Positions 35,689 to 47,464 of a DNA stretch of 64,000 nucleotides are shown in pieces (position 1 is the stretch's first letter; each line of letters opens with the position of its first letter). A program made the translations under genes and the position numbers. Below the pieces are notes generated by a model. The model searched no databases. It saw nothing but the letters and a program-made list of their open reading frames with translations, and was not told where the DNA came from. The DNA lies in assembly GCA_008704415.1 (NCBI GenBank), contig VXIS01000050.1, forward strand, positions 124,001 through 188,000, written 5' to 3'. The DNA comes from Sphaerosporella brunnea. Taxonomy: Eukaryota; Ascomycota; Pezizomycetes; Pezizales; Pyronemataceae.

Positions 35689-38678
35689 AATTCAGGAGTC
35701 GTGCATTTCATTTCTTGCCATTTCATGGTTGGGTTTTAGGGTGGAAACGGGCTGAGTTTCATGGGAGTTTTTGTACTTGTTTGGGTTGGCTATATGGCTG
35801 TCTTACGAAGTTTGAAACGATATCAATGACACGTAACAGTTGTTTTTCTTATTTGCTGCATGCTTGTGGGAGTTTGGTTGGTAGATATACTGGATATTGG
35901 GTAGACTAGATGGATTATGCATGCAACTGATAAATCTCGAGAGGTGACCGAGCGAAGAGAATAACTGAAACTCACTCATCTCTGCAGTCGTGAAGGAGGG
36001 GATCTTATTTCTGCACTACACTAACTGGCATCAACGGGCCACTTATTAAAAAAATCACAGCGCGGTCGATCCCTTTTTTTTTTTTTCAAATATCAAATAC
36101 CCAAGTATGATGGGTCTGCCGCGGCCGGACGACGTTCCAAACTACTCAATTGCGACCACCACCACCACGGCCCTGCCACCCGGTGATAACTTTGTGTCAT
36201 TATGAATTGGTTGAATATATGTGATCGCAAACCCGTCGAAAATTTTGAGTCGGCGACGACGATGAGTTTAGGCCCCCCCTCCTTTATCTCACTCAAAGCG
36301 CATCACGTCCTCACAGGATCAAAGCTGCCGGATCGGATGGCTGCCACTCTGGGGATAACGCATCATACTGATCCTTTATAGGGGGTGCAGGAATATTCGC
36401 TGTTTTATCTACAGCGTTGCTCCACTAGATACATTAGGCTGATCGTCGGTCTGTTTTCAAATATACTAGTTACCTGAAACCGCGTGGGTGTTGGTCTTGT
36501 TGCTGCTAGGTATGTAATCATTGCGTCCGCGAGGTCAAAGCTGGCTGGCTGGTGTGTCCTATATGTATGCAGGAGAAGAGTTGGGCCCCCGGGGGGAGGG
36601 TGATCATCTATGATTCGACATAATTAACGCGTCAACGCAGGGCGCTTCACTGCGACAGGGGGGGTTTTTTTGATAACATCCGGAGGATTTTTGGAAACTG
36701 GATCACGCAGCAGTAGCAGCAGTTTAGAGAAACGGGGTGTCGCTGGGGGTCGGCCAACACGCTTTGGCGTGACCAAAACAAAAGCTCGAGATATGTATCT
36801 AGGGGGGAAATTTAAAGCCGTCCGGTTCTCAGTCTGCTTTTCCCCCTCATGATCAGCTAGGTTTACTGAGTATCAGAGACACTTTCAAACAAACGAACCT
36901 AGCTAGCTAGCCGCTGGAAGAAAGTTGTACGTCTGCCTAACCACTGCACACGCATGAATAAGGTCTCCACCGGCTGTCGAATATCTATCCTTACTGGATA
37001 TGTACCATTCTGGCAGCGGCTGGAAGAGATCGGATCTACTTGTGGATATTCACAGGTAATCACTCGGTTCTTCTTCTCCACTACAGATGCGCGCGGCTTG
37101 GGACTTCTTACCTACTTCTGTATTTCATGTCCGAGCCCGGGAGGTAAATTTCAGTGGCGCCGCTGGGGTTTTGCGGATGTAAAACATTGCGGTGAATGAG
37201 TGGATGAGTGATCAAAAATGACCAACGATGAGTTGAATTTTGTTGGCGCGACTGACTCCCCAATCTTTGACCACGCTTTGAAATTTCGAGCCGAAGATAA
37301 CGGCTGGCGGGTTCAAACCTCCTACGGCGCCTGCACCCGCGAACTGTTCCTTCTCCCACGAACCTACATAGGAATCTACGACTGTCACAGCAGCGTATCA
37401 AAGCGTCTCAGCGCCTCAACATCAGCTCCGTCTGCGCATGCGCATGCCCCCTTCATCTTTGCCGTCACGCAACGGGGCATAGCCACCGTTAAATACCCCC
37501 CCATTCCCAACTCTCAACCGTTGATTACGTCTTCTGAAACATCACCATGATCAATCCGTTTCAGCTTGCTTCCGACGACGATCCGTTGCTATTCTTACCC
37601 TTACTTCCCTCCAGGAGAAGGCCAAAGCACTGTCGATCACGACTCGATCACTCCAGTTGCATACAAACCACAATGTAGGGGAAACGGGGTGTGCATGCGT
37701 AGGGTGATATCCCGTGATCCACGCAAAAAAAAACCAAACGCGTCAGCTGGCTGGCTGGGCAGGGCGGTGCTTTTTATATCATCCCCGCGTGCGTCGATCG
37801 CGAAGGGGGGGGGGGGCAACAATGTTCTGGATGGATGGATGAGCAAGAACAAGTATTATGCTTTGACTTTGACTTTGAATTACTTGCGCACATGAGTACA
37901 GTCTGGCAGTGGCGCTATCAACCTTCTACAATCTGTTCAATCTCGGTGTTGAGAAGGCCCGGTTGCTCCCTTCCCATGCGCTCACCAGTGTTTTTTCTGT
38001 TCGTTAATGCAGCCGAGCCGTTGGCCAGCCCCGCTGCCGCAATGTCGGTAGTGCCTCCGCCTGCTCTCGACTCTGCATCCACTCCGAAACCTCAGCGAGC
38101 TTCAGTCGGCTCGCTCGAAACCTGCGGCAGCGCTATGGACTGGTCCACATCTTCTCACTGTCCCTGTACGAGATCGAGAAAGCTTTTTCTGCGTGCCGGC
38201 CCGCTGGTTCTTTGGGTTGCATGGTTTCTGGGTGTGAGCCGGGCGCCCGGTCGGGCAAAGACGGGCGGCGGTCGGATGCCGCGCGGAGGTTATTGTGGGC
38301 TTGTTGTTCGGCTGCGGGAACAAGTGGGCGTGGTATATAGAGAAGATGGAGATGAAGTGCAGTCGCTTTCTTCACGCAGCCTTTTTTGTGTACTGCTTTT
38401 TGCACCCGCTATCACTCGACTTTTGAACCTGACATCTCCGTCCCGCCTCGGTCATTGCGTGTGCTTTGAGTATTTCCCACATCCTCCCCCCAACTTTCGA
38501 ATCTCGAGGCGATGGCAATGCAAAAAGGCGCAAGCTCAAATGCGGTCAGAAGAAGAAGAAGGCCAAAGGCAGTCTGGGAAACTCATACTGTATACAAAGG
38601 AAGAAAAAAAAACGAAGCAAAAGAACCCTGAAGCTCTCCACGCCAGAACAGACGACCAAACGAAAGGATAAGTATTAC
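35689..38678. other. About 3-kb intergenic, no firm gene
   Basis: Several promoter-like pieces are visible without a convincing product. GTTAAATACCCCC near 37488 is followed by a pyrimidine-rich leader and ATG at 37545 opening only about 43 codons. GGTATATAGAG near 38330 is followed by a C/T-rich leader. A 278-codon frame is open at 37835-38671 but has no recognisable domain and runs into the ubiquitin-like relic on the other strand. A G run lies at about 37805-37817 and T/A runs near 36075. Confidence 0.4.
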
Positions 38679-38934
38679 CAGCGAAGATGAGACGCTGCTG
38701 GTCCGGAGAAATACCCTCCTTGTGCTGGGCCTCGCTCTTTACGTTGTCGATGGCATCGGAAGACTGCAACTATTTTATTGTGGTTGTTGTTAGCAGCCGT
38801 GACAAATAAACATTGTAAAAGCAGCGACAAGCTAGCTGCTAGCTTACCTCGAGGGTCATAGTCTTGCCGGCCAACTTGCGGGTATCATCGAGGGATTTCT
38901 TTGTACTGCCAGCCAATGGCTGCTTCAGGGACAT
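38679..38934 (-). pseudogene. Ubiquitin-like fragment, N-terminal half only
   Basis: Read on the minus strand from the ATG at 38932-38934, a non-ubiquitin leader (MSLKQPLAGSTKKSLDDTR) runs into KLAGKTMTLE, matching the first strands of ubiquitin. An intron-like GTAAGC...AATAG follows, then [20 protein letters not shown] and DQQRLIFAG, plainly ubiquitin residues about 19-47 with substitutions. After LIFAG the sequence GTAATA could be a second donor, but no KQLEDGRTL, STLHLVLRLRGG or fused ribosomal tail appears downstream in the next few hundred bases. The second half and the functional Gly-Gly are therefore missing here. The first beta strand (MQIFVKTL) is also replaced. A relic, or a rearranged divergent gene, is the best reading. 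Confidence 0.7.
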
Positions 38935-39115
38935 GATCAGCACCGTTAGCTAGATCCTGCTATGCCGCGGCCCAATCTATGTCCATGGTCAAACTCATTG
39001 TCGGATGTTTGTGGGATAGCTTTGTGACGTTCGAGTTTGAGAGTATGGCGTTCGGGTTTGAGGGTGTTACCAATGTTCACGATCGACTTCGAGAGAAAGC
39101 TTGGGCATATAAAGT
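38905..39115. repeat. Duplicated segment, copy 1 (pairs with 63071-63270)
   Basis: From TACTGCCAGCCA through GCTAGATCCTGC, TGCCGCGGCCCAATCT and ATGTCCATGGT to the GAGTTTGAG/GAGTTCGAG and CACGATCGAC/CACAATCAAC region, this segment matches 63071-63270 in the same orientation, with scattered differences and small indels. It comprises the first about ten codons and the 5' flank of the ubiquitin-like fragment, including a TATA-like CTTTATATGCCC on the minus strand near 39106-39117. Similarity stops inside codon 11 of the fragment. Confidence 0.75.
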
Positions 39116-39245
39116 TTTGCACATTTCATTAACGTTGATCGTTGTAAATCTATTGTTGGCGCCTCCTGGTCGTTGTAAGTTTACACAGTTTACCCCTGGT
39201 CGTTGTAAACCTATCTTTGGCGTTGAACATTACGATTGTGTATAA

Positions 39246-39509
39246 GGGCCCGTCTGGATTTGCGATATTTAGGAGATAATGGTCATTTGGCCTAAATATC
39301 ATATTGAGGGTGTGTGGCGAAATGAGCCCCGTCAGCATCGCTGTGATGTCACCGCTCCCGCCCACTTCTACAAGACAACCCCACCGCCCGGCTGCCGCCT
39401 CGTCACTGCTCACTTCCTGCGGCTGAATCCAAACGACCCCCTCTTTAGCGAAAATATATTTTGGCCAAATGACCATTATCTCCTAAATACCGCGAATCCA
39501 GACGGGCCC
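39246..39509. mobile_element. 264-bp PIF/Harbinger-type MITE with TAA target duplication
   Basis: The termini GGGCCCGTCTGGATTTGCG and its complement are inverted for about 45-48 bp (through TATTTAGGAGATAATGGTCA), almost without mismatch. TAA directly flanks both ends (39243-39245 and 39510-39512), the three-base duplication expected of Tourist/Harbinger elements. The GGGCC.GT.TGG start also fits that group. There is no coding capacity. Confidence 0.9.
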
Positions 39510-39807
39510 TAAATGAAAAATCCACAGACGGGGCTGAATTATGGGGCAAACCCACCAAAAACGAAGTCAATTTTGTCCGAACACCGATAGGTAGAGTATA
39601 ACTACCGTGAATAGTAACCACGCTGTCAACAGCCTTTCTTCCACCACGTGGAAGAACGAGGCATTCTCCGTTCCCGCGTGTATGCATGCATGAAGGTTTT
39701 AAACCCAACCTTGTTTGACGCAAAAAAAAGCCTGAAACGGTGTGTGTGTGACATGAAATAGAAGAAGGGCAAAGACCAAAAAAAAAGGCCAGAGCCAGTT
39801 AAGTGAG

Positions 39808-39908
39808 CGATACTGGCAGGACTCGAACCTGCAGCCTTTGGCAGGATCCAAAGCCGAACCGAAGCTCGAACACCGGAAGCCAACGCGCTACCATTGCGCC
39901 ACAATACC
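39808..39908 (-). tRNA. tRNA-Arg (CCG) with intron
   Basis: On the minus strand the acceptor GGTATTG pairs with CAGTATC (one G-T at position 2 and one T-G), followed by the A box TGGCGCAATGG, D-arm GCGC/GCGC, anticodon stem TTGGC/GCCAA, T-arm GCAGG TTCGAGT CCTGC and discriminator G. The anticodon loop reads TTCCGG followed by an insertion of about 29 nt, then T, giving anticodon CCG and an intron at the canonical position after base 37. A 73-nt mature tRNA remains. The isotype rests on the loop reading and on likeness to fungal tRNA-Arg bodies. Confidence 0.88.
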
Positions 39909-42900
39909 CGACTGTGTTTGTGATTTGAGGAGATGGCCCTGTGAATAATAGATGCACCCTGATATGATTACGACGATGGCTGGGAAAATTTTAATAGGAA
40001 AAGATTTATTTAGCTCACGGGTTTCTTGGAGATTGGAGCGTCTGTGCGGGGGTTTCCTATCGGCCTATCAGGGTCTCAAATTTCAGTGCCGAATATCGTT
40101 GGACAATATGTTGAGATGGTGAGGCCATAGGCAAATGCTCACATATCAGAAGGCGGGCATGAAGCAAGGAGTCCGGCCGCGCGGTAAAAACCTCGACCGT
40201 TGAAGCGCCAAATCCTGTATGCCCAGAGTTGAGCCGGTTCGGTATCCAACGACAATCGCCGCGAGTCTGACCGCTCCGCCGAGAAAACAAGCAACCTGAA
40301 GCTTAGGTACCTGTATCTATTAAGCAAGCCGTAGACCCCACGAAAAGTGTCCGGACCATCCATATAACCGACACCAAAAGTCCCCTCTGCTCCACACACT
40401 TCCCACACCTCCCCGCCTTTCCAGGGAAGCAAGCCCATGGCCCAGCGGAGATCATCCGGAACCAACGGAATCAATAGACCCGGTAGGTATATGATCTGCG
40501 ATTTCCATCATGCCGCAGTAGCCGTTCACTACCCATACCCGCGCGAGGAAAATCTACCAAACTATACATCGAGATTAAGTTACCTGCTTAAAGATTAAGT
40601 AAGTAATGTTCGTGCCCTAGTGTGGGAAGTATTTACCATCAAATTGAAGATATGCCGCTTTCCCGTCTCCCCGCGGCACCGGCAAAACGGAAAACCGAAC
40701 CCGCACGACGGGCGGCCACCGGGCGGCAGCGTGGAAAGGCGGGGAAAGGCGCTTACCTAGCGCTGCCCAGAGCTGGAATGAGGAACGGTCCGAGACATCT
40801 GTGCGGACCTCAAGTTGCTGACGACAACAGCGCTTTGGGAAAACACGCAACGTCGGAAAAAGGAGATTTGCTAATCGTTGGATATAAAAGTCCTACCAGC
40901 AAGGTGTGAGGGCGATGATCGGGCGGAAATAAACCCTGATGCGGACAGATCGGTGGAGAGGCGATCCCCAGACCTATGCCGCTGCTGGCTGGACCGACTT
41001 CTCGGCGGGTGTATGTGCAAAAAGCAATGGGGCGAAATTCTAAATTCTTAATTTTCTGTGCAAAAGGCGGGGTTAGTGGGGCCAGCACATCAGAGGGTCC
41101 GAGGCGTGTTCCAGGCGGAGTTAGACTCTCGCCACGGTTCCCTGTGTCAGATGAATTCGATACTCTATCTCGACGTCTGTTGTCTGGACCTGACGCTGGC
41201 CACGGTGTAGCTAAACTGCTGGACAACTGCCGGTGCAAAAACGCAAAAGACCGACGGAGACAGGTTAAGACAGCTAATTCTGCAGCTGGTTCCCCCCACG
41301 AACAAATGCCCATCGCGCCATCACCATGCCCGACTCTTTGCGCTGGCATCTCCAGCCTCCCAACGCACGTCGAGTGATGGATCGAGAAACAACCGGAATA
41401 CCGGCTAGATAAGAATGTCGTGTCGAATGTTGACACAAGGCCTGATTCACATATTGCATACATGTCCTCACAGCCCCCCTTATGCTCTCCAGACCGACCT
41501 GATAGTTGAAAATTTTCGTAGCTAGAGTAGCGTGTTGAGTCTAGCTAGGACGTTTCAAGGAACCCGAAAGAAACGTGCAGGGCGCTTCTTTGTCAAAGCA
41601 CTGGCCTTGAATAAAAATTTCAGATGAGCTTCGGAAGAAGCCTAAATCCAACCAGGTCGGATCTCCCGTGTATAAAATTCGTTTCTCCAACAAACCGTCG
41701 TGTCGAGGGGCTCGTCAAGGAATGTCAGGAGAGGGGTCCGCATAGGTTGACCAAATAGAGTCCGCATATCCAGCCATCGCAGCTGAGGGGGATCCACACC
41801 GGGAGTGAATATGCCCACATGTCAGGATGGAAATCGCTATCATTCCCTCAGTTGAAACCGCCAGGACGGGGGAGCTGACGAGGTGCAAGCCCAGCTGTAC
41901 TTAGTACCGATGTGACTACAACATGTACCGTTATCTTCTCTGCGGACAGAGGTGCTTATTTAACCCTTGACCCGCGACGAGGATTGAAGGGCCCTTGAGA
42001 ATGCATTGCGATTCGCTCAGCGTTCGAATTCGTTTTTTTCATCAAAGGGTGTGAGACATGTCGACAGCGGGACATGAGAGAAGCGATAGGGCCAGATAGC
42101 CTGTCGATAACTTCCGGAGCAGTGTGGACCTACTAGATCTGTCGCAGAGCCACCGTGGCCGACCGGAACTATGTTTTTCCGCGCATACGCTACGTCGCCC
42201 CGGGTACGGAGTAGATGCAGTATGGGATGGATGTAGCTGTTCGATGTAAGGTGTTGAGGGAGATTGCGGGCGTTCTGGAACCATTCCCGAGTTCTCGGAG
42301 GCGAGGCGAGATAGGAGGCTCTTTTTGAAAAATCTGCACCGTGCTATTTGTGGATGCCAGTCGCCACCGTCGTCGTCGTCCGCGTCTGCTCGGCGCTTCT
42401 GGAAGGAAACCTGGATCTTTCGTTCTGATGGCGGCATGGTCACACCTTATTACTGCACACACCTAAAAACCACGTTGCGGCGTGAGGTGGGTGGTACAAC
42501 AACAACGGGAGATGGCCCAGCTGTGAGCATTGGAAGGGCAGAGGTCTCGGGTATGCAGTAGCGCGGCCAACGTTGCGTTGGATCTGAAGCTGCTTGCTTG
42601 CTTTTTGCGGGACCGTTGTTTTTTTTAGCAGGCGGAATAACCATCATGCTCATCGCAGTTCGCTGGTCGCGACAACAACGTCGAGATGATATCGATGTCT
42701 GCGCCATCAATCGTTTCCCGAAAGCCGTGTGCATGCGGTGGATGAGGCACTTTGCGGCCCACCCAGAGTGTTTTCTTTCCTTTGCGCGGTTCCCAGTCCT
42801 GTTTCCTTGCTTATCCGATCGGACCGGCTGTGTATCTATGGCTCACCACCTTCACTCGACACAAAACAGGCAGACGAAGCCGCGCGATAACAGACGCAAT

Positions 42901-44000
42901 GCTTTCCGATCAGCCGTGCCCTATAATTGTTGAGAAAGCGTGGGGGCTAATCGCCTAAAAACTGGTGACTGATTTAGGCAGAAGATCGCCCTTCCCCCCC
43001 CTCCCCCTCGAGCACCGACAAGCAGGTACGATCGGAACCAGAGGCATGCAGCCACGGTGTGGCCCGTCGGGACGTCCAGCAGCTCTACAGACACACGCTG
43101 GCTGCTGCAGGCGGTGCCTGAATTGCGCGGCGGACAGAAATTCTGGCCAGGTCCTCCTCCTACATACCTCCTGCAGTTCGACACCACCGCGCTCTCTGGC
43201 TGCAGCTCAGGGTTGGCTGCAAGAGCGCTGCTCCTTGCCAATCATCCGGGAATTGAGGGTGTGAAAACAGCCGCTAATTCTCGGAAGACCTGCCTTGCCC
43301 GTCTCTGCTGGTTGCTTGGGCTTGGTTGCTGGCTGCTGGCTGCTGCTGCTAGCATGCTGCTGTTTGGCGACGCTAGAGACGATGGTGGAAAGATCGCTGC
43401 GCTGATGTGCGTAACCGGTGGAGCTGCTGCTGTCCGTCAACCAACCCTGTGTCCTGGCTTGCTGGTAAAATAGATAGAAAAAGGTGGAATGCATCTCTAG
43501 ACCGAGAATACCTACAGCCACCACCCCCACCCCCCCCCCCCCCCAAAACCAAAAGATATCTCCCTTTCTCGCCCTCTCTTCTCCCATAACTCCTCAACTA
43601 CCTACCTCACTTGTCCGTGTCATCTTCAAATCTTACGTCCATATTTGCCTTCGCAGCAAAGAATCATACTGCCGAGAAAAAAATTTAAAAAAAAAACTTC
43701 CGTAAGTAATTCCGCCCAAAATCCGCTGCATTATATCTCCGCCCTGCAGCTTTAGCTTCCTTCTCTCGTGGCCCTGATCCAATGACTAACACCTCTTCGT
43801 TGGCTTTTTTTTTTGGCAGATAACACACCGAAGCTCCAGACAATCTCAAATCTTCTCCGGATCACCTTAACTCTCTGTTCGCTTTTTTCGGTAACACCTT
43901 TCGAGTCTATATTACCAAGCTCTATCGACTTCGGCATATAAACAAAAAAAACAACTTGGCCGGCTCGCAAACTTCGAATTTTCAACCTCCACTCGCACAG
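39909..44000. other. 4.1-kb intergenic without a supported gene
   Basis: Open frames such as minus 40810-41463 (217 codons), minus 42042-42443 and plus 43057-43473 lack recognisable domains and have opposing frames of similar length. A C run lies at about 43527-43545. From about 43560 the plus strand is C/T-rich, with TTCTCTCG and TCTTCTCC tracts typical of the leader of the following gene. Confidence 0.4.
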
Positions 44001-46613
44001 ATGTCCGGCGGTTCCTCCCCCAACCCTGGGGTGGAAAGAAATCCTTTTCTCGACGAGAATGTTCGTGTTTCGAGCCCTGAAGCGTCGAGCCCTGAAGGAA
44101 GCCGCCCGGGTTCGGCGGGTGGCGGGAGGGTCCGATTTGGCCCAGGAGAAGTGGTGGATCCGTCTGGCAACAGGACCACCCTTGGTTTCCGCAATGCCGA
44201 TTCTCCCTCAGGATTAGGGCCGCTCACGATTTCAGGTCCTTCTTCGCCGGCCCGCATTGATTTGGACCCATATTTTGTGGAGGAAAACCCTGCGCCCAGC
44301 TTGATCATCACGGATCCCATGCCCCCCCAAGCTCCCCTACCTGTACCCCCACGCAGCGTTTACAAAAAAGCCCGATTTGATGAGACGGATGAGTTGAATG
44401 AGAAGTACGACGACTTTCAGCCTAAAACCTCCCAAGACCGGATGTCAAAGTATGGAGGCAGTTATTCCGCACCAAGCTCCGCTCGTAGTTCACCAACCCT
44501 CAATGCATTTTCTGTTGGAGCAGGCCAAGCTCAAGGAGCTGTGTCGGTCGAGAATATCCCCCCATTGAATCTCCACGGCAATCCAGTTACCCCCTCAGGG
44601 GACCACATGGAAGACAAGCCTATCATCACAGCTACGACCGAAGCACATGATCTTGTACGACAGCATACCCGCCGGGGGGCTCCACCACGATTCTACGCAT
44701 CAAAACCCAGCCAGCCGCAGTCAGGATACTCGACGCCCATCGAACATGGACATGGTGATTATGTGGAGAAGCCGGAGCAATTTCGTGGTGGTGTGTTAAG
44801 CAGCTTGTTGACCCTGTACAACAATGGGTCCAGTTCAGAAGGACGAGGACACAAGCCAACGCCGAGCATCGCGAGCACGGTGGCTTCTGGCCGAACGACG
44901 CCAAAATGGTACAGCAAAAGTGCCAACACTTCCACGACCTCGTTGGGAAGTCTTTTGGCCGCAACTGGATCGGCCAATGCGACAGCCTTGTTGGGTGCCC
45001 CTGCGGCAGCTGTTGCGCCTGGTTTGGGAAGGAAAGAGCGCCCACGACTAGGGCACCGCACACATAGTGGAGGACTTGTTGATAAACTCAAGAATATGTC
45101 GAGGACAAATTTGGATCAAGAGATACGGGTAAGTAACATCAGCCTATCTTCCCTGTACAGCTGTCTGACATGCTGGGCAGATCACTGTTCATATTGCCGA
45201 ATTGCTCCAGCGGCAGAGATATATCATCAAAATTTGCAGAGCCCTCATGCTTTATGGAGCTCCTACGCACAGACTCGAGGGTAATGATTAACTTCCATTC
45301 CAACTAACAGCTGCTGAATGGTGCGCAGAGGCATTGAAAATGACGGCCAGGGTGCTCGCCATTGACGCCCAATTCTTATATATACCCGGTTGCATGATCA
45401 TCACTTTTGGCGACCAATCGACCCACACCTCCGAAATGCAAATTGTCCGCACAGCCCAGGGCCTGGATTTTGGAAAGCTTTCAGACTGCCATACGGTGTA
45501 CAAGGAGGTTATCCATGACGTTATCGGGGTTGAAGAGGCCAACACGAGATTGGACGAGATTTTCAAAAGGAAACCCAAACATAGCCCATGGGTACAGGTC
45601 TTCATTTACGGAATTGCCAGTGCCACCGTCGGTCCATTTGGTTTCAAGGCTCGCTTCATCGACATGCCCGTTTTGTTCATCCTGGGATGCACGTTGGGAT
45701 TCATGCAGTTGATTATGGCGCCGAGATCTGAGCTGTATGCCAATGTGTTCGAAGTCTCGGCGGCTATTGTGATCAGCTTCCTATCGAGGATGTTTGGATC
45801 CATTCGTGGTGGAGAATTGTTCTGTTTCTCGGCCCTCACCCAAGGTGCAATTGCTCTCATTCTACCCGGTTACATTATCTGTAAGTCAATATATTTTATG
45901 TCTTTTCTAGATGGCCGCTGACAGCGTCACCAGTGTGTGGCTCTCTGGAACTTCAATCTCGGAATATCGTGGCTGGATCGGTGCGCATGTTCTACGCCAT
46001 CATATATTCTCTTTTCCTCGGATTTGGAATTACCATTGGCTCTGCTCTCTACGGACTGCTCGATAAGAATGCAACTTCTGTTACGACTTGCCCCCACCCG
46101 GTAGATTGGCGATGGAACTTCTTCTTCGTTCCTTTGTTCGCCCTCTGCCTGCTATCGGTAAACCAGGCACGATGGCGCCAGGCCCCTGTCATGACTGCTA
46201 TAGCTCTTGCAGGTTATGTGGTCAACTACTTCTCGGGCCTTCGATTCAACGCCCAGCCACAAATCGCCAGCGGCTTGGGTGCATTCACTGTGGGCGTTCT
46301 GGGGAACCTTTATTCTCGAGTTGGCCATGGTTTGGCGTTCGCGGCCATGTTGCCCGCGATCTTTGTACAGGTGCCTAGTGGGCTTGCTGCCCAAGGATCG
46401 CTCATCGCTGGTCTCGAGAACGCCAACGCCATTGCCGGAAACACTACCCAACCTGCTGTTACAGCTACGGGATCGTCATCAACAAACTCGATTATGTTTG
46501 AGTTCGGCTTTTCAATGATTCAGATTGCGATCGGTATCACCGTTGGCCTGTTTGCTGCCGCACTCGTCGTTTATCCCATTCCGAAGAAGAGGTCTGGTTT
46601 GTTTTCCTTTTAG
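44001..46613 (+). CDS. prm10: ThrE-family (Prm10-like) membrane protein (4 exons, 819 aa)
   Basis: It is a fungal member of the threonine/serine exporter family (PF06738 plus ThrE_2), related to yeast pheromone-regulated Prm10; the real substrate is unknown. The first about 375 residues are hydrophilic and Ser/Pro-rich, beginning MSGGSSPNPGVERNPF. After introns 45129-45180 and 45281-45328 the ThrE domain starts: AELLQRQRYIIKICRALMLYGAPTHRLEEA, then FLYIPGCMIITFGD. Membrane helices follow, including FIDMPVLFILGCTLGFMQLI and the ELYANVFEVSAAIVISFLSR segment; the last exon after intron 45881-45933 carries the second helical bundle to YPIPKKRSGLFSF. Exons sum to 2460 nt. The TATTTTTT-rich 3' flank follows immediately. 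The gene stands alone in a gene-poor stretch. Confidence 0.93.
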
Positions 46614-47464
46614 AAGAAGGTCGACAGTACACCTGGAGTTTTCTTCACTCACAGTTTTTCTTTCTCTTATTCTCTCACATCCTGCACCAGTGTTTTTTTC
46701 TGTGCAATTTCACCCACACACAAAATCCGTTTAGTCTGGTCTTTTGGGGATGTATACTATCATTCGGAGTTTGCTTATTGCTTTGTAGCGAGTTAGAGCG
46801 CTTCATTTTTGTACCTGCTTTTCCGGAGAGTTTAATGGTCCTGCGTTTGCTTGTTTTTCAATATTCCTGCACATAACGACTTGATGATACACCATGGTGG
46901 TTTACAAATCGCTCCTTCGTTTTTTTATATCCTCTACTGTCCTTGAGTTGCTTTGCATGAGTCCTTTGCTTCGGGTTTGAGCTGGTTCTTTTTCTCATTT
47001 GTTCACGGTAGGCTTGGTTCGGTTAGAGGGTGCGTTTTTTATCCATCGGAAGGCGTTTTTTGTTGTACATGAGTTCTTTTTCGTTTTGCATGGGAGTCTC
47101 AGTTGATGGTGGTCCGGTGGTGGCCTTTCTTTGCTTGCGCTTTTGTTTTGTTTTGTCTTGTATCATATTCATACCTGGCTTTTTATTGTCTTTTTATTTT
47201 TTTTAATTGTTCTTCTCAGGCTTCTGCCGTCTGGAGAAAATCCAAAATCATCCCTTTTGTACAGTACATTTTATATACCAGGGGCGGAGTTTGAGGAGTA
47301 AATTGACTGGTTCGATTGCATCGTGAACTCGAATCTGCCAGCAATCATGCACTCAGTTTCTGAAAATCGCCACCACCCGCGGGAATACCCGCTGCTTCGC
47401 ATCCTGCGGCCTGCCGGTAGTTCGCAGGGTCGTTTGTTGCCGAGATCCATGGTGGCTCGCGGCA
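46614..47464. other. T-rich 3' flank of the Prm10-like gene
   Basis: The plus strand is dominated by T and TTTTC/TTTGT tracts from 46614 to about 47215, with no open frame of interest apart from simple-sequence readings. It is probably the 3' UTR followed by spacer. Confidence 0.5.

Noticed and set aside
37835..38671. 278-codon plus-strand frame
   Set aside because: Long but without domain, with unusual composition, and its 3' part overlaps the ubiquitin-like relic on the other strand; kept only as an open possibility.
38511..38690. Lys-rich plus-strand frame resembling a basic ribosomal tail
   Set aside because: It follows a TATA-like site but the basic residues come from purine-rich sequence antisense to the ubiquitin-like relic's downstream region; no match to ubiquitin-fusion ribosomal proteins.
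40810..41463. 217-codon minus-strand frame
   Set aside because: No domain, no promoter or splice signals, and a 133-codon opposing frame.
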